A stretch of 64,000 nucleotides of DNA from Dyadobacter jiangsuensis (GTDB lineage Bacteria; Bacteroidota; Bacteroidia; Cytophagales; Spirosomataceae). This document shows positions 1 through 8,342 of the stretch, piece after piece. The notes under the pieces were generated by a model, which searched no databases, was not told the origin of the DNA, and worked only from the letters and a program-made list of their open reading frames with translations. Both the position numbers and the translations under genes were made by a program. The stretch spans positions 411,922 through 475,921 of the forward strand of contig NZ_PYAS01000006.1 of NCBI RefSeq assembly GCF_003014695.1. The letters are read 5' to 3'. The first letter of the stretch is position 1. Each line of letters begins with the position of its first letter.

Positions 1-1583
1 TCCTCCGCATCGTTTTCGTATCTGAATCCGGTTTGCCAGTTGCTTCTCGACATCGGTGTAAATGCACTGTAAGCGACAGATTTGACGCCCGGTATCGCCC
101 GGACTTCCTCCCGCAATGCTTCCAGCTTGCCTTCCGCCTGATCGGGAATGGCGATGGTTACGATCTCGTCCTTTTCAAAGCCCAGGTCGAGCGTACTGAA
201 ATACCGCATCTGGCTGTAAGCGATCAGCGTCCCGATCAGGATCACCTGCGAAATCGAAAATTGAAGTACAATAAGACCTTTACGCAGATTGGATTGACCA
301 CCGCCAGCCGTACGCATTTTCCCCTTCAATGCTAAAATAGGCTGGTACCCCGACACCACCAACGCAGGATAAAAGCCGGCGAGGAAAGTGGTGGCAACCG
401 TCAATACGACACAGCAAAGCAAAATCGACGGGTCCTGAAAAAACACCACGTCGCGGGTCTGAATATTGAGAATATTGGCAATGTAAGGCAACAGCAACTG
501 CGCCGAAACCAATGCCAATAGCACCGAAAACACAGTTATAATCCCTGTTTCAGAGAAGTACTGGCGCAACAATTGTCCTCGCGTACTCCCCAGTACCTTC
601 CGCACACCTACCTCGCGCGAGCGGCGCAACGCCTGCGCGGTAGCGAGGTTGACGAAGTTCACACAGGCGGTAATCAGGATAAAAACGCCTACCAGCGACA
701 TGGCCCAAATCATCCCCTTGCTGATCGATCGGCTGGCATAATTGCCCGTTTTTGTTGCGAAATGAATATCCTTAACCGGTTGTAGCACGAATTTCACCCG
801 CTTATCCTCCTTCGGCTCCCTGTATTTTTTGTTGAATGTCAACAACTGCTGCTCGAACTGCGCTTCGCTCACATTTTGGGGTAACATCAGGTACACCTGA
901 CCACCGCCATAGGTCGAAACCCAATCGTCCCAGTTTGTAAATGCTCCAAACTCCTTCAACGATGCAAAGGAAAGCATGGTGGTAAACGGCAGATTAGTGG
1001 TGGCTGGCGGGTCTGCCACGATGCCTGTCACCACGAAATCCATCTGGTTCCTTACACGGATACTCTTTCCAATCGGATCCGCTTTACCGAAATATCGCAA
1101 AGCCTGCCCCTCCGTCAACACCACCGAGCCCGGGTTTTTGAGCGCCTGCGAAGGCGAGCCTTTCAACCACTTGTAATCGAACATCCCGAAATACTCCGGG
1201 CCAATGAACGCAATATTGTAGCCTGGATCCGAAAACTTCTTTTTCTCCGATCCCTGGGTAACGGTAATCAACGTCTCGCGCAATCCGTATGTACAGGTAA
1301 CCTGATTCCTGATTTCGGGAAAATCGTTGCGCAGCGCCGCCAATGCCGGAAGCTGGATCCCCGCATTGAAACCCTTTTCCCCGTCCTCCAAACTATGGTT
1401 AAGCAATCGGTAGAGCCTGTCGGCATTCTTGTGATGGCCGTCAAAGCTCAGTTCGTACCGCACCGTAAAGAAAATGAGCAGGCAGCAAGCCAGGCTCAAT
1501 GTAAGCCCCGTAATGTTGATCAGCGTGAAATTCCAGTTGCGGCGAAGGTTTCTGAATGAGGTCGTTAGATAGTTTTTGATCAT
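1..1583 (-). CDS. FtsX/MacB-family ABC permease, C-terminus beyond window
   Basis: This is the leftmost of seven paralogous permeases. The protein begins MIKNYLTTSFRNLRRN, the usual cytosolic lead into a first membrane helix at about residues 20-42. A periplasmic MacB_PCD-like domain follows, then membrane helices from about residue 275 and the FtsX motif REVGVRKVLG near residue 322. About 527 residues are visible; paralogues next door run to 790-818, so some 270 residues of the second half lie outside the window and the gene is cut, not broken. Family role: a membrane subunit that couples ATP hydrolysis in the cytoplasm to movement of the periplasmic domain; the substrate is unknown. The start ATG is fixed by alignment with the paralogues. 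It is preceded by the operator/promoter pair described at 1630-1716, so it probably starts its own transcript. Confidence 0.9.
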   Translation of the reverse strand, partial: MIKNYLTTSFRNLRRNWNFTLINITGLTLSLACCLLIFFTVRYELSFDGHHKNADRLYRLLNHSLEDGEKGFNAGIQLPALAALRNDFPEIRNQVTCTYGLRETLITVTQGSEKKKFSDPGYNIAFIGPEYFGMFDYKWLKGSPSQALKNPGSVVLTEGQALRYFGKADPIGKSIRVRNQMDFVVTGIVADPPATTNLPFTTMLSFASLKEFGAFTNWDDWVSTYGGGQVYLMLPQNVSEAQFEQQLLTFNKKYREPKEDKRVKFVLQPVKDIHFATKTGNYASRSISKGMIWAMSLVGVFILITACVNFVNLATAQALRRSREVGVRKVLGSTRGQLLRQYFSETGIITVFSVLLALVSAQLLLPYIANILNIQTRDVVFFQDPSILLCCVVLTVATTFLAGFYPALVVSGYQPILALKGKMRTAGGGQSNLRKGLIVLQFSISQVILIGTLIAYSQMRYFSTLDLGFEKDEIVTIAIPDQAEGKLEALREEVRAIPGVKSVAYSAFTPMSRSNWQTGFRYENDAE

Positions 1584-1750
1584 GGCTAGGTTGATTGGTT
1601 TCAGGCGAGTTATTAACATACTAAATCCTATACCATTCAAAATAACCACTCATTTTCAATCGGTTAAACCACCCAAAGAATTTCGTAGTCGTCCACTTTC
1701 GGACAGTTTCTGTACGCGATTGAACATCAGGCATTTCGCATTAAGCTGCC
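1584..1750. promoter_or_regulatory. Intergenic control region of permease 1: operator and TGGTAT promoter element
   Basis: On the plus strand 1690-1705 reads CGTCCACTTTCGGACA, a match to TGTYC-N6-GGACA, followed after five bases by a degenerate half-site TGTACG ending at 1716. On the minus strand TGGTAT (1635 to 1630) lies 52 bases before the permease start, with TT five bases further downstream. Order and spacing match two other sites in the window (7585-7681 and 22187-22294). Assignment to a sigma-54 promoter with an NtrC-type enhancer site is inference; the -12 GC is not conserved. Confidence 0.45.
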
Positions 1751-2299
1751 TCAGTTACGAACGTAATGGACTAGATTGTTAGCAGAAACCCAATTGGGTA
1801 AATCCCTATGAGTAACTTCCTCGATATCCAGGTCGGTAACCGAGATGAATGACACATCCGTAAACAGCTTGCTGTGTTTCTTAAACGATGGGATAGTATC
1901 TCGGTACATCGTACGGATTACATGAGGCTCCACCAAATGTCCCCCGTTTTGATGCCGGACCTTGGCACGCAACAGACACAGCTCTACATTGTCGGTAAAA
2001 AACAGAATGAGGTGAATCCTGATACGCTTACTAGATGTAGCCAGGCTTTTGACATAATCGTAGTGTGATTCGTAGCCAAGATTCAACTCCAAGGCAAAGT
2101 CCCGGCCGTCACTCATACAAGAATCTATGAATTCGTTGGCTTTAAGCGAAGCGAGCTCCGAGTAATCCGCAAATCCTTTCTTCTTATACTGATAAGCTGC
2201 AAGATCGTGATCTACAATTGGAATGTGGCGGGGGACAAGTTCGCGCCCATAGGTACTCTTTCCAATACCTGGGGGACCGGCTATGAAGTAAATATTCAT
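1751..2299 (-). CDS. Zeta-toxin-like P-loop kinase
   Basis: The 182-residue protein opens with a Walker A loop, AGPPGIGKST (about residues 7-16). It carries the sequence GGHLVEPHVIRTMY near residue 120, which is typical of the zeta-toxin / 'predicted ABC-type ATPase' family. Members of that family phosphorylate UDP-N-acetylglucosamine or other small molecules; which substrate applies here cannot be seen. The start overlaps the stop of the 94-residue gene upstream by four bases (ATGA), so the two are translationally coupled and behave like a toxin-antitoxin pair. The pair lies between two ABC permeases. Alternative: a harmless small-molecule kinase rather than a toxin. Confidence 0.75.
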   Translation of the reverse strand: MNIYFIAGPPGIGKSTYGRELVPRHIPIVDHDLAAYQYKKKGFADYSELASLKANEFIDSCMSDGRDFALELNLGYESHYDYVKSLATSSKRIRIHLILFFTDNVELCLLRAKVRHQNGGHLVEPHVIRTMYRDTIPSFKKHSKLFTDVSFISVTDLDIEEVTHRDLPNWVSANNLVHYVRN

Positions 2300-2580
2300 T
2301 GAATGAGCATCACCGTGCCGTCTTCGTACTCTGCGACAGCCTTTCCTTCTGCGTTGTAATAGACCAGAGGCTGCCCAATAGAAAACAAATATGCTCTGGC
2401 CCGCTCATAGGAATCTCGCTTCCATTGACGTAACTCTTCCACATTCATTTTCGCCGGACGCTTTTCCATCAATCCGGTTTTGCTTGCCACGTAGTCTTTC
2501 ATAAATTCAGGTGTGATCAATACAAAGATAAGGTGTTGAGACCTTAGTCCCAACACCTTACTTATTCGATCAATCTGCAT
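2296..2580 (-). CDS. Small protein coupled to zeta-like kinase, putative antitoxin
   Basis: A 94-residue protein of no family I recognise. It contains a basic/acidic helical stretch (EELRQWKRDSYERARAYL, about residues 49-66) and a C-terminal segment, YYNAEGKAVAEYEDGTVMLI, that looks like a short beta hairpin. Its ATG directly abuts the TAA of the permease upstream (TAAATG), and its own stop overlaps the kinase start, so three genes are chained. Similar small partners with a C-terminal 'GxxVxEYPDG' segment accompany zeta-like kinases in Bacteroidota, which is why an antitoxin or partner role is proposed. That role is inference from position. Confidence 0.65.
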   Translation of the reverse strand: MQIDRISKVLGLRSQHLIFVLITPEFMKDYVASKTGLMEKRPAKMNVEELRQWKRDSYERARAYLFSIGQPLVYYNAEGKAVAEYEDGTVMLIQ

Positions 2581-4995
2581 TTATTCGCTCCGCAGCGACT
2601 TTACCGGGTTCATCAGCGCGGCTTTGATGCTTTGGAAACTGACGGTCGCAACGGCAACAAGCACTGCGGCGCACCCGACGGCTACAAATACGAGCGGGCT
2701 GATTTCGATGCGGTAGGGATAGTTGTCCAGCCAGAGCTGCATGAAATACCAGGCAGCAGGTGTAGCGATCAGGATCGCGATGAGCACCAGTTTTACAAAA
2801 TCCCTGGATAACACAAACACGAGGCTCGCGACGCTCGCACCAAGCACCTTGCGCACGCCGATTTCCTTCGTGCGCTGCTCCATGACAATCAACGCGACAG
2901 CGAACAGCCCAAGGCACGACAATATCACCGCAACCGCGGACGCCAGACTGAAAATCTGCGAAAGCCGTTCCTCTTCCTTGTACCAGTTGTTGGTATTTTC
3001 ATCCAGAAACGAGCCGATAAATTCCGACTCCGGCGTAATTTCTTTCCAAATGTTTTTGAGCTTCTCCATCGACGATGCCAGGCCCTGCGGCGTCACACGC
3101 ACCAAAATATACCCGATGCCGTCGGTATGGGACAGGTACATCGTAATAGGCCTTTTGTCTGTCTTGGATGAATACAAATTGAAGTCAGGAACGACGCCGA
3201 TAATCTGATGCTTGATTCCGGCAGTATCGGTCTGGAAGAACTTGCCAACCGGATCCTTTTCACCGATAGCCTTCGCCATACTTTCCGTAATAATAACCCT
3301 GCCCATCGAATCCGTCGGATAGGCGGGATTAAACTCCCGTCCGTCGATCAGTTTGATATTGAGCGTTTTGAGATAATCATAACTAATGTGCAGCCAGTCG
3401 GTCTGTACTTCACGCTCTTTGAAAGTAAAACCAATGGAGCTGCGGGAGGTACTTCTGTCATGTCCCACGCCCAGGTTTACACCGGAACCGGTTATACCTA
3501 CGATATTGGGATCATTGGCGAGGCGGTTACGCATCCTGCGCAGCGCAGTCTGGCCATTAACCTTGCTCCCCACCGGAATACTGATCACCTCCTCCTTTTG
3601 AAAGCCCAACGGTTGCTTCCGAAGGTGGTCGACCTGCTGCATCGCGATAACGGTACAGCAGATCAGCAGACTCGAAAGTGCAAACTGTGCAACGATCAGC
3701 GAATTGCGCAATATACCCGGCTTTTTGAGCGATACCTTTCCTTTTAAAACCTCGACTGCATTGAATTTCGACATTTGCAACGCAGGATAGCCGCCTGCGA
3801 CGAGGGTAACAAACAAAAACAGCCCGACGAGCATGGCGATTTTGTCGGGCTCGAAGATGTATCCCAGGGTCAGTTTGGACCTGAATGTTGCATTAAATGC
3901 AGGTAGCAGCAGTATCGAGAGTACTACGCCCGCCAGGAAGCCGAGGAAACATACAACCCCTGCTTCACCCCAGATTTGGAAGAAAAGCTGCTGTTTCAAT
4001 GCACCCAGCGATTTGCGCACGCCCACCTCCCGTGCGCGGATAAACGAGCGCGCGACGTTCAGATTGATGAAGTTAATGCAGGCGATCAACAGAATGAAGA
4101 TGCCGATACCCATCAATGCATAAATCAGCGACCCTTCCTTGCCACCTGAAATCTCCCGGTTGAAATGCACATCCTCCAATTTTTGAAGGCGTAACGCATA
4201 GAGATCACCCCGCTCGTCCGGTTTAGCTCCTTTCTTTTTGAGTTTGGTAATTGTCTCGGCGAAGTATTTAGCCGTAAATGGTTGCAGCTTCTTTTCAAAT
4301 GCCAGCTTATCGACGCCTGGTTTTAGTTTCAGGAAAATATTGTGAGAAAATGCGTCCCATTGGTCCTTCTGGTGCTGGTAGCCGCCTACATTCTCGCTGC
4401 GTATAAACGCATCGAATTGGAGGGAAGAATTATCAGGAAAATCCGCAAGTACTCCACTCACCACATATTCCTTCTTGTTTGCCTCCAACCCCAGTTGAAT
4501 GCGCTTGCCCATCGGGTTTTCTGCACCGAAGACAGCCTTAGCCATATGCTCGGTGATCACGATGCTGCTCAGGTCGCTCAAAGCCGTTTCCCCACTGCCT
4601 TGCTTAAAAGGAAAGGAAAATATCTTGAAAAAATCGGGCTCTGTGAACTTGATATTCTTATCCAGGAACTTGCCATTATATTCCACCACATCCGAACCGT
4701 TCACGATCCTCGCCACGGCTTCGATCTCGGGGTACTCGGCCTTCAATGCGGGCGTGATCGGAAAGGGCATCGACGCCGTGCGATCCACGCGCTCGGGATC
4801 ATTAGAGAAAAAATACGGTTCGAAAATCCTGTCCCTGTCAGCGTGAAAGTCATCATAAGACAGCGCGAAATAGGCCGTCAGAAACAAAAAAACGCTCACA
4901 CAAAAAGCCACCGACAGGCCCACGATATTGATAAATGCATATCCCTTGCTCTTCCAAAGGTTACGCAGCGCGATTTTGATGTAGTTTTTGAACAT
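2581..4995 (-). CDS. FtsX/MacB-family ABC permease (804 aa)
   Basis: This is a full-length two-repeat permease: N-terminal helix (about 19-41), first periplasmic domain, three helices around 287-410, a further helix near 430, second periplasmic domain, and three C-terminal helices. The two cytosolic FtsX motifs are REVGVRKSLGA near residue 320 and KEIGVRKVLGAS near residue 710. The tail NPVKSLRSE is shared with the other copies. An 86-base gap holding a polypurine hairpin separates it from the permease upstream; the downstream 94-residue gene starts on the base after its stop codon. It probably works with the single ATPase at 19,621-20,298 or one elsewhere in the genome; the substrate is not visible. 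Confidence 0.93.
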   Translation of the reverse strand: MFKNYIKIALRNLWKSKGYAFINIVGLSVAFCVSVFLFLTAYFALSYDDFHADRDRIFEPYFFSNDPERVDRTASMPFPITPALKAEYPEIEAVARIVNGSDVVEYNGKFLDKNIKFTEPDFFKIFSFPFKQGSGETALSDLSSIVITEHMAKAVFGAENPMGKRIQLGLEANKKEYVVSGVLADFPDNSSLQFDAFIRSENVGGYQHQKDQWDAFSHNIFLKLKPGVDKLAFEKKLQPFTAKYFAETITKLKKKGAKPDERGDLYALRLQKLEDVHFNREISGGKEGSLIYALMGIGIFILLIACINFINLNVARSFIRAREVGVRKSLGALKQQLFFQIWGEAGVVCFLGFLAGVVLSILLLPAFNATFRSKLTLGYIFEPDKIAMLVGLFLFVTLVAGGYPALQMSKFNAVEVLKGKVSLKKPGILRNSLIVAQFALSSLLICCTVIAMQQVDHLRKQPLGFQKEEVISIPVGSKVNGQTALRRMRNRLANDPNIVGITGSGVNLGVGHDRSTSRSSIGFTFKEREVQTDWLHISYDYLKTLNIKLIDGREFNPAYPTDSMGRVIITESMAKAIGEKDPVGKFFQTDTAGIKHQIIGVVPDFNLYSSKTDKRPITMYLSHTDGIGYILVRVTPQGLASSMEKLKNIWKEITPESEFIGSFLDENTNNWYKEEERLSQIFSLASAVAVILSCLGLFAVALIVMEQRTKEIGVRKVLGASVASLVFVLSRDFVKLVLIAILIATPAAWYFMQLWLDNYPYRIEISPLVFVAVGCAAVLVAVATVSFQSIKAALMNPVKSLRSE

Positions 4996-5009
4996 AAGAA
5001 GGTGTTTTT

Positions 5010-5081
5010 AAGGGAGGAAAGGGAGGACGGAGGAAAGGGAGGATGGAAAAACTCCTTTCTCCCTTTCCTCCATTCATCCCC
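5010..5081. repeat. Polypurine/polypyrimidine hairpin, copy A
   Basis: A left arm made of GGGAGGAAAGGGAGGA and GGAGGAAAGGGAGGATGG is followed after about five bases by a right arm of CTCCTTTCTCCC and TTTCCTCCATTC, so the stretch can fold back on itself. It fills the whole gap between the stop of permease 3 (5082) and the start of permease 2 (4995). Related copies lie at 10,738, 20,314, 34,009 and 59,875. Confidence 0.8.
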
Positions 5082-7538
5082 TTATTCCGATTTCAACGAT
5101 TTCACCGGATTCGTTACAGCGGCTTTGATGGCCTGGGTACTCACGGTAAGCAGTGCGATAATCACCGCCAACGCACCAGCTCCGGCAAACATCCACCATT
5201 GGAGGCTGATCTTATAGGCAAAATCAGCCAGCCAGCGGTTCATAAGGTACCATGTAAGCGGAGTGGCTATGACAATGGAGATGATTACCAGCTTCACGAA
5301 ATCGCCGGACAACAGTCCTACGATGTTTGCTACCGAAGCTCCCAGCACTTTTCGTACGCCTATTTCCTTGATACGCTGCTGGGCAGCAAACGCCGCTAAA
5401 CCGAACAACCCGAGGCAGGAAATCAGGATAGAAATGATCGTGAAGGCATTAACCAGCCTGGAAGTACGGGCATCGGCCGCGTAGTTTTTCTGAAAATCCT
5501 CGTCCAGGAATGTGTATGCAAAGGGCTCGTCGGGCACGAGGGACTTCCATTTGCTTTCGATAAATGGAAGTGCGGCGGCGGCATCTTTTCCGGCGATATG
5601 GGCAATGAGATAATTATAGCTCGGATCCATATTCAGAAAAAAGGCATAGGGCTCGATAACCTTGTGTAAATCCTGAAAATGGAAATCTTTTACCACACCA
5701 ACCACCTCGACTGAGCCCGGCGTATCTCCGCCGTTATTGAACAGGAACTTCTGCCCTACTGCTTTGTTCAACGGTACATTGAATTTACGAAGCGTCGCCT
5801 CGTTGACCACAATTTTATAGTTCGTATCTGCCGGAAATTCTTTCGAAAACATCCGACCGACTACCGGTTTGAAACCCATTGTTTCCATGAAATCCGGCGC
5901 TACCCAGTTCGTTTTGATCAGGTTGTCGTCATTCACCGTTTGCCCGGGCAAATAAACCGACATATCACTGGGATTGAGAATACCCGGATAATAGGCGGTT
6001 CCGGAAGCGGCTGTGATCCTGCTGTCCTGTAAAAGTTCATTTTTTAATGCCGTGTAGGCTTGTCGCGCCTCCTCGCTCCGGAACGGGATCACAATCTGCT
6101 GATCCTTGTTGAAACCCAGCGGCTGATCTTTCATAAACCGGATCTGTCCCTGAATAACGATAGTAGCAACTACCAGTCCGATTGAAATCACAAACTGGAA
6201 AACCACCAGCCCCCGGCGCAGCGCGGTAGCCGATACCGAGTTCACAAAGCGCCCCTTAATCACATCCAGCGGGTTAAACACCGACAAGTAGAATGCCGGA
6301 TAACTTCCCGCCAACAGACCCGTCATCAATGCGAGCAGCACAAATCCACCGACAATTTTCGGTTGCAGGAGTTCATGCACATCCAATGATTTGTCGGCAA
6401 GCTGGTTGAAGAATGGCAGTAGCAATACCACAAGGGCCATAGCAACCACCAGACCGAGGAACGTCAACACCATCGATTCGCCCAGGAACTGGCCGACCAG
6501 ACTCCCCTTGTTCGCGCCCATCACTTTACGCATACCCACCTCGGCTGCTCGTTTCGCGGAGCGTGCGGTGGCGAGGTTCATGAAGTTGATACAGGCAATC
6601 AGCAAAGTAAATATAGCTATGCTCGCCAGAACGTACAGATAAGTTGAACTCGTCGTGGATGATACAATGCGGTCGATCTGGTTGAAAAGGTGTATATCCC
6701 GGACCGGGAGCAAGGCCAGTTTTTTATCATATCCCGCGATTTTAAGGTCTTTCCGTGCATATTTGTTGATGAATGCAGGCAATTTCGCCTCGAATGCCGC
6801 TCCATCGGTACCCGGCCGGAGGCGCAGGTAATGATAAAACATATTGTTGTTGGTAAAATTGAGGTCGGGCTGCCGCAGGTAATCGCCTATCCAGCCCACT
6901 TTGAATGACACAAAATAATGCGCATCGATATGAGAACGGGCGCTTTCGTCACGAAACACGCCGGTTACCTTGAAATTCTCGTTATGCCCCGTCTTGCCGC
7001 CCACTTTCACCGTACGGTTCAATGCAGGCTCGTTACCGAAAAGCTTTTGAGCGAGGGCGTCGGAAAGTACAATCGAATGCGGATCAACCAACGCCGTCCG
7101 CTGATCTCCTTCGAGGAATTGGTAGGTAAAAACATCAAAAAACGTCGAATCGACGTGTGTACCTTTGGTTTCATAGAATGAGAGCGGGCCTTTCCCTGGC
7201 TGCTCCACCGTCAGCAATGCCTTATCTTCCAGAAAATTCTGCCAGAGGCGCGTTACCTGCATCACTTCCGGATACTCGGCTTTGAGCGCGTGCGCATAAG
7301 GCGCGGGTGCGCGGGGGTTATCCATTTTCTCCCCATTCGGCTGCACATTCTCAGAACGGACCAGGTACAAATCGTTGACATGCTCCTGATGCTTATCGAA
7401 CGAAACCTCGCTCAGAATATACAGCAGCAGGAGCATGCAACAGGTCATCCCGACCGACAGGCCGAAGACATTGATAATGGAGAACATCTTGTTTTTCAAG
7501 ACGTTCCTCCAAGCAATTTTCAGATAGTTTTTGATCAT
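5082..7538 (-). CDS. FtsX/MacB-family ABC permease (818 aa)
   Basis: The start is taken at MIKNYLKIAWRNVLKN (7538) and not at the further upstream ATG at 7595, because every paralogue begins with this motif and the promoter element at 7585-7590 would otherwise fall inside the gene. The FtsX motifs are AEVGMRKVMGA near residue 330 and KEIGVRKVLGAS near residue 724; the tail is NPVKSLKSE. The intergenic region upstream holds an operator and TGGCAT element, so this gene probably heads a transcript that continues into the permease at 2581-4995 and the zeta-like pair. The role is inferred from the family (membrane subunit of a MacB/LolCDE-type exporter); no substrate can be assigned. Confidence 0.93.
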   Translation of the reverse strand: MIKNYLKIAWRNVLKNKMFSIINVFGLSVGMTCCMLLLLYILSEVSFDKHQEHVNDLYLVRSENVQPNGEKMDNPRAPAPYAHALKAEYPEVMQVTRLWQNFLEDKALLTVEQPGKGPLSFYETKGTHVDSTFFDVFTYQFLEGDQRTALVDPHSIVLSDALAQKLFGNEPALNRTVKVGGKTGHNENFKVTGVFRDESARSHIDAHYFVSFKVGWIGDYLRQPDLNFTNNNMFYHYLRLRPGTDGAAFEAKLPAFINKYARKDLKIAGYDKKLALLPVRDIHLFNQIDRIVSSTTSSTYLYVLASIAIFTLLIACINFMNLATARSAKRAAEVGMRKVMGANKGSLVGQFLGESMVLTFLGLVVAMALVVLLLPFFNQLADKSLDVHELLQPKIVGGFVLLALMTGLLAGSYPAFYLSVFNPLDVIKGRFVNSVSATALRRGLVVFQFVISIGLVVATIVIQGQIRFMKDQPLGFNKDQQIVIPFRSEEARQAYTALKNELLQDSRITAASGTAYYPGILNPSDMSVYLPGQTVNDDNLIKTNWVAPDFMETMGFKPVVGRMFSKEFPADTNYKIVVNEATLRKFNVPLNKAVGQKFLFNNGGDTPGSVEVVGVVKDFHFQDLHKVIEPYAFFLNMDPSYNYLIAHIAGKDAAAALPFIESKWKSLVPDEPFAYTFLDEDFQKNYAADARTSRLVNAFTIISILISCLGLFGLAAFAAQQRIKEIGVRKVLGASVANIVGLLSGDFVKLVIISIVIATPLTWYLMNRWLADFAYKISLQWWMFAGAGALAVIIALLTVSTQAIKAAVTNPVKSLKSE

Positions 7539-7584
7539 GGCTAGGTCGTTGGATTGCATTCCGGTTCTTTTGGAATGAAGAATT

Positions 7585-7681
7585 ATGCCAACCACTCGAC
7601 ACGCAATTAATTATCTAAAAATCAATTAATTACATTAATCAAAAACCAACAAGAGTGTCCGAAACTGGACACTCTTGTTCG
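7585..7681 (-). promoter_or_regulatory. Operator and TGGCAT promoter element of permease 3
   Basis: 7656-7671 reads TGTCCGAAACTGGACA, an exact TGTCC-N6-GGACA palindrome. It overlaps a second arrangement, TGGACACTCTTGTTCG (7666-7681), nearly the same as CGGACAAATTTGTTCG at 22,269. On the minus strand TTGGCAT (7591 to 7585) lies 52 bases before the start codon. The spacing resembles an enhancer-binding site upstream of a sigma-54 promoter, but the -12 GC is absent (TTCAT). Confidence 0.5.
7651..7676 (-). terminator. Hairpin after the DUF5615 gene
   Basis: A perfect 10-base-pair inverted repeat, AAGAGTGTCC and GGACACTCTT, has a six-base loop and is followed on the minus strand by GTTGGTTTTTG. 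It stands 22 bases after the DUF5615 stop, so it may end that transcript. The same bases carry the operator-like palindrome; the two readings are not exclusive. Confidence 0.55.
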
Positions 7682-7697
7682 AAATTGTCAAATAAAA

Positions 7698-8063
7698 CTA
7701 ATTCAGTGGTAACAGCCTGATCTTCGATTTCTGGTCAAATAGGGTTATCAAACATCCCGAATTCAAAAAGCCTGCGTAGTCGCGTAAACATTTCAACACG
7801 GTTGGGCCGATGGCCTCGGGGAGCAAATTTTGGCTGCGAATCTGAAAAACACTGGGCGCCTTTGCATTCGTCGCAGCAAGAATAGCACCAAAATCAAGGT
7901 CGTGGGTGAACACCACAAAACCATTTTGATTAGCATATTCGAAAATTACCCTGTCAGGATCAGTAGCTTTGCCAATTTCAGACCAATGCTTTGACACAAA
8001 TGCATTTTCAGTAAAGTACTGCACCCAAACGGGCGACAGATTCATGTCGATCAATATCCTCAT
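7698..8063 (-). CDS. DUF5615 PIN-like toxin-family protein
   Basis: The 121-residue protein starts MRILIDMNLSPVWVQYF and contains FTHDLDFGAIL near residue 53. These are the two acidic clusters of the DUF5615 (Mut7-C-like) PIN-fold family, which are thought to bind a metal for RNA cleavage. The start overlaps the stop of the upstream DUF433 gene by four bases. DUF433-DUF5615 pairs are a recognised putative toxin-antitoxin arrangement. It lies between two ABC permeases. The toxin function is inferred from the family and was not shown for this sequence. Confidence 0.85.
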   Translation of the reverse strand: MRILIDMNLSPVWVQYFTENAFVSKHWSEIGKATDPDRVIFEYANQNGFVVFTHDLDFGAILAATNAKAPSVFQIRSQNLLPEAIGPTVLKCLRDYAGFLNSGCLITLFDQKSKIRLLPLN

Positions 8064-8287
8064 GCAGCCTGGAAAGGAATTTCGATTTCATCCGCACGCC
8101 AAGCTGCATAGGCCAGCGCTTCACGGATATCTTCTGTCTCAAGATATGGATAGAAAGCCAGTACTTCATCGAAACTTCTGCCTGACGCGATAAGTCCCAC
8201 AATCGTTCCAACCGTTACCCTCATTCCTCTGATGCAAGGCTTCCCTCCCATGACATTAGGATCAAAAGTGATTCTATTCAGTTCCAT
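8060..8287 (-). CDS. DUF433 family protein, putative antitoxin
   Basis: A 75-residue protein starting MELNRITFDPNVMGGKPC. The motif DPxxxGGKPCIRGMRVTV and the later YPYLETEDIREAL are the hallmark of DUF433, a winged-helix-type family that pairs with PIN-like proteins. I prefer the ATG at 8287; a GTG at 8350 would add 21 residues and overlap the permease stop, and homologues begin at the ATG. It is coupled to the DUF5615 gene by a four-base overlap. Probably the DNA-binding antitoxin and autoregulator of the pair. Confidence 0.85.
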   Translation of the reverse strand: MELNRITFDPNVMGGKPCIRGMRVTVGTIVGLIASGRSFDEVLAFYPYLETEDIREALAYAAWRADEIEIPFQAA

Positions 8288-8342
8288 AAGCCATTTTTTC
8301 TTAAAGTTAACGAATATCCTCAAACCAGATAGCTCCAATTCC

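Noticed and set aside
1..1583. Truncated pseudogene of a permease
   Set aside because: The frame is intact up to the first base of the window; the loss of the C-terminus is due to the window edge.
4342..5217. 291-codon plus-strand frame opposite a permease
   Set aside because: It lies antisense to the N-terminal part of a clear permease gene, has low-complexity, non-protein-like composition and no family features. The same holds for 11,234-12,031 and 16,957-17,796.
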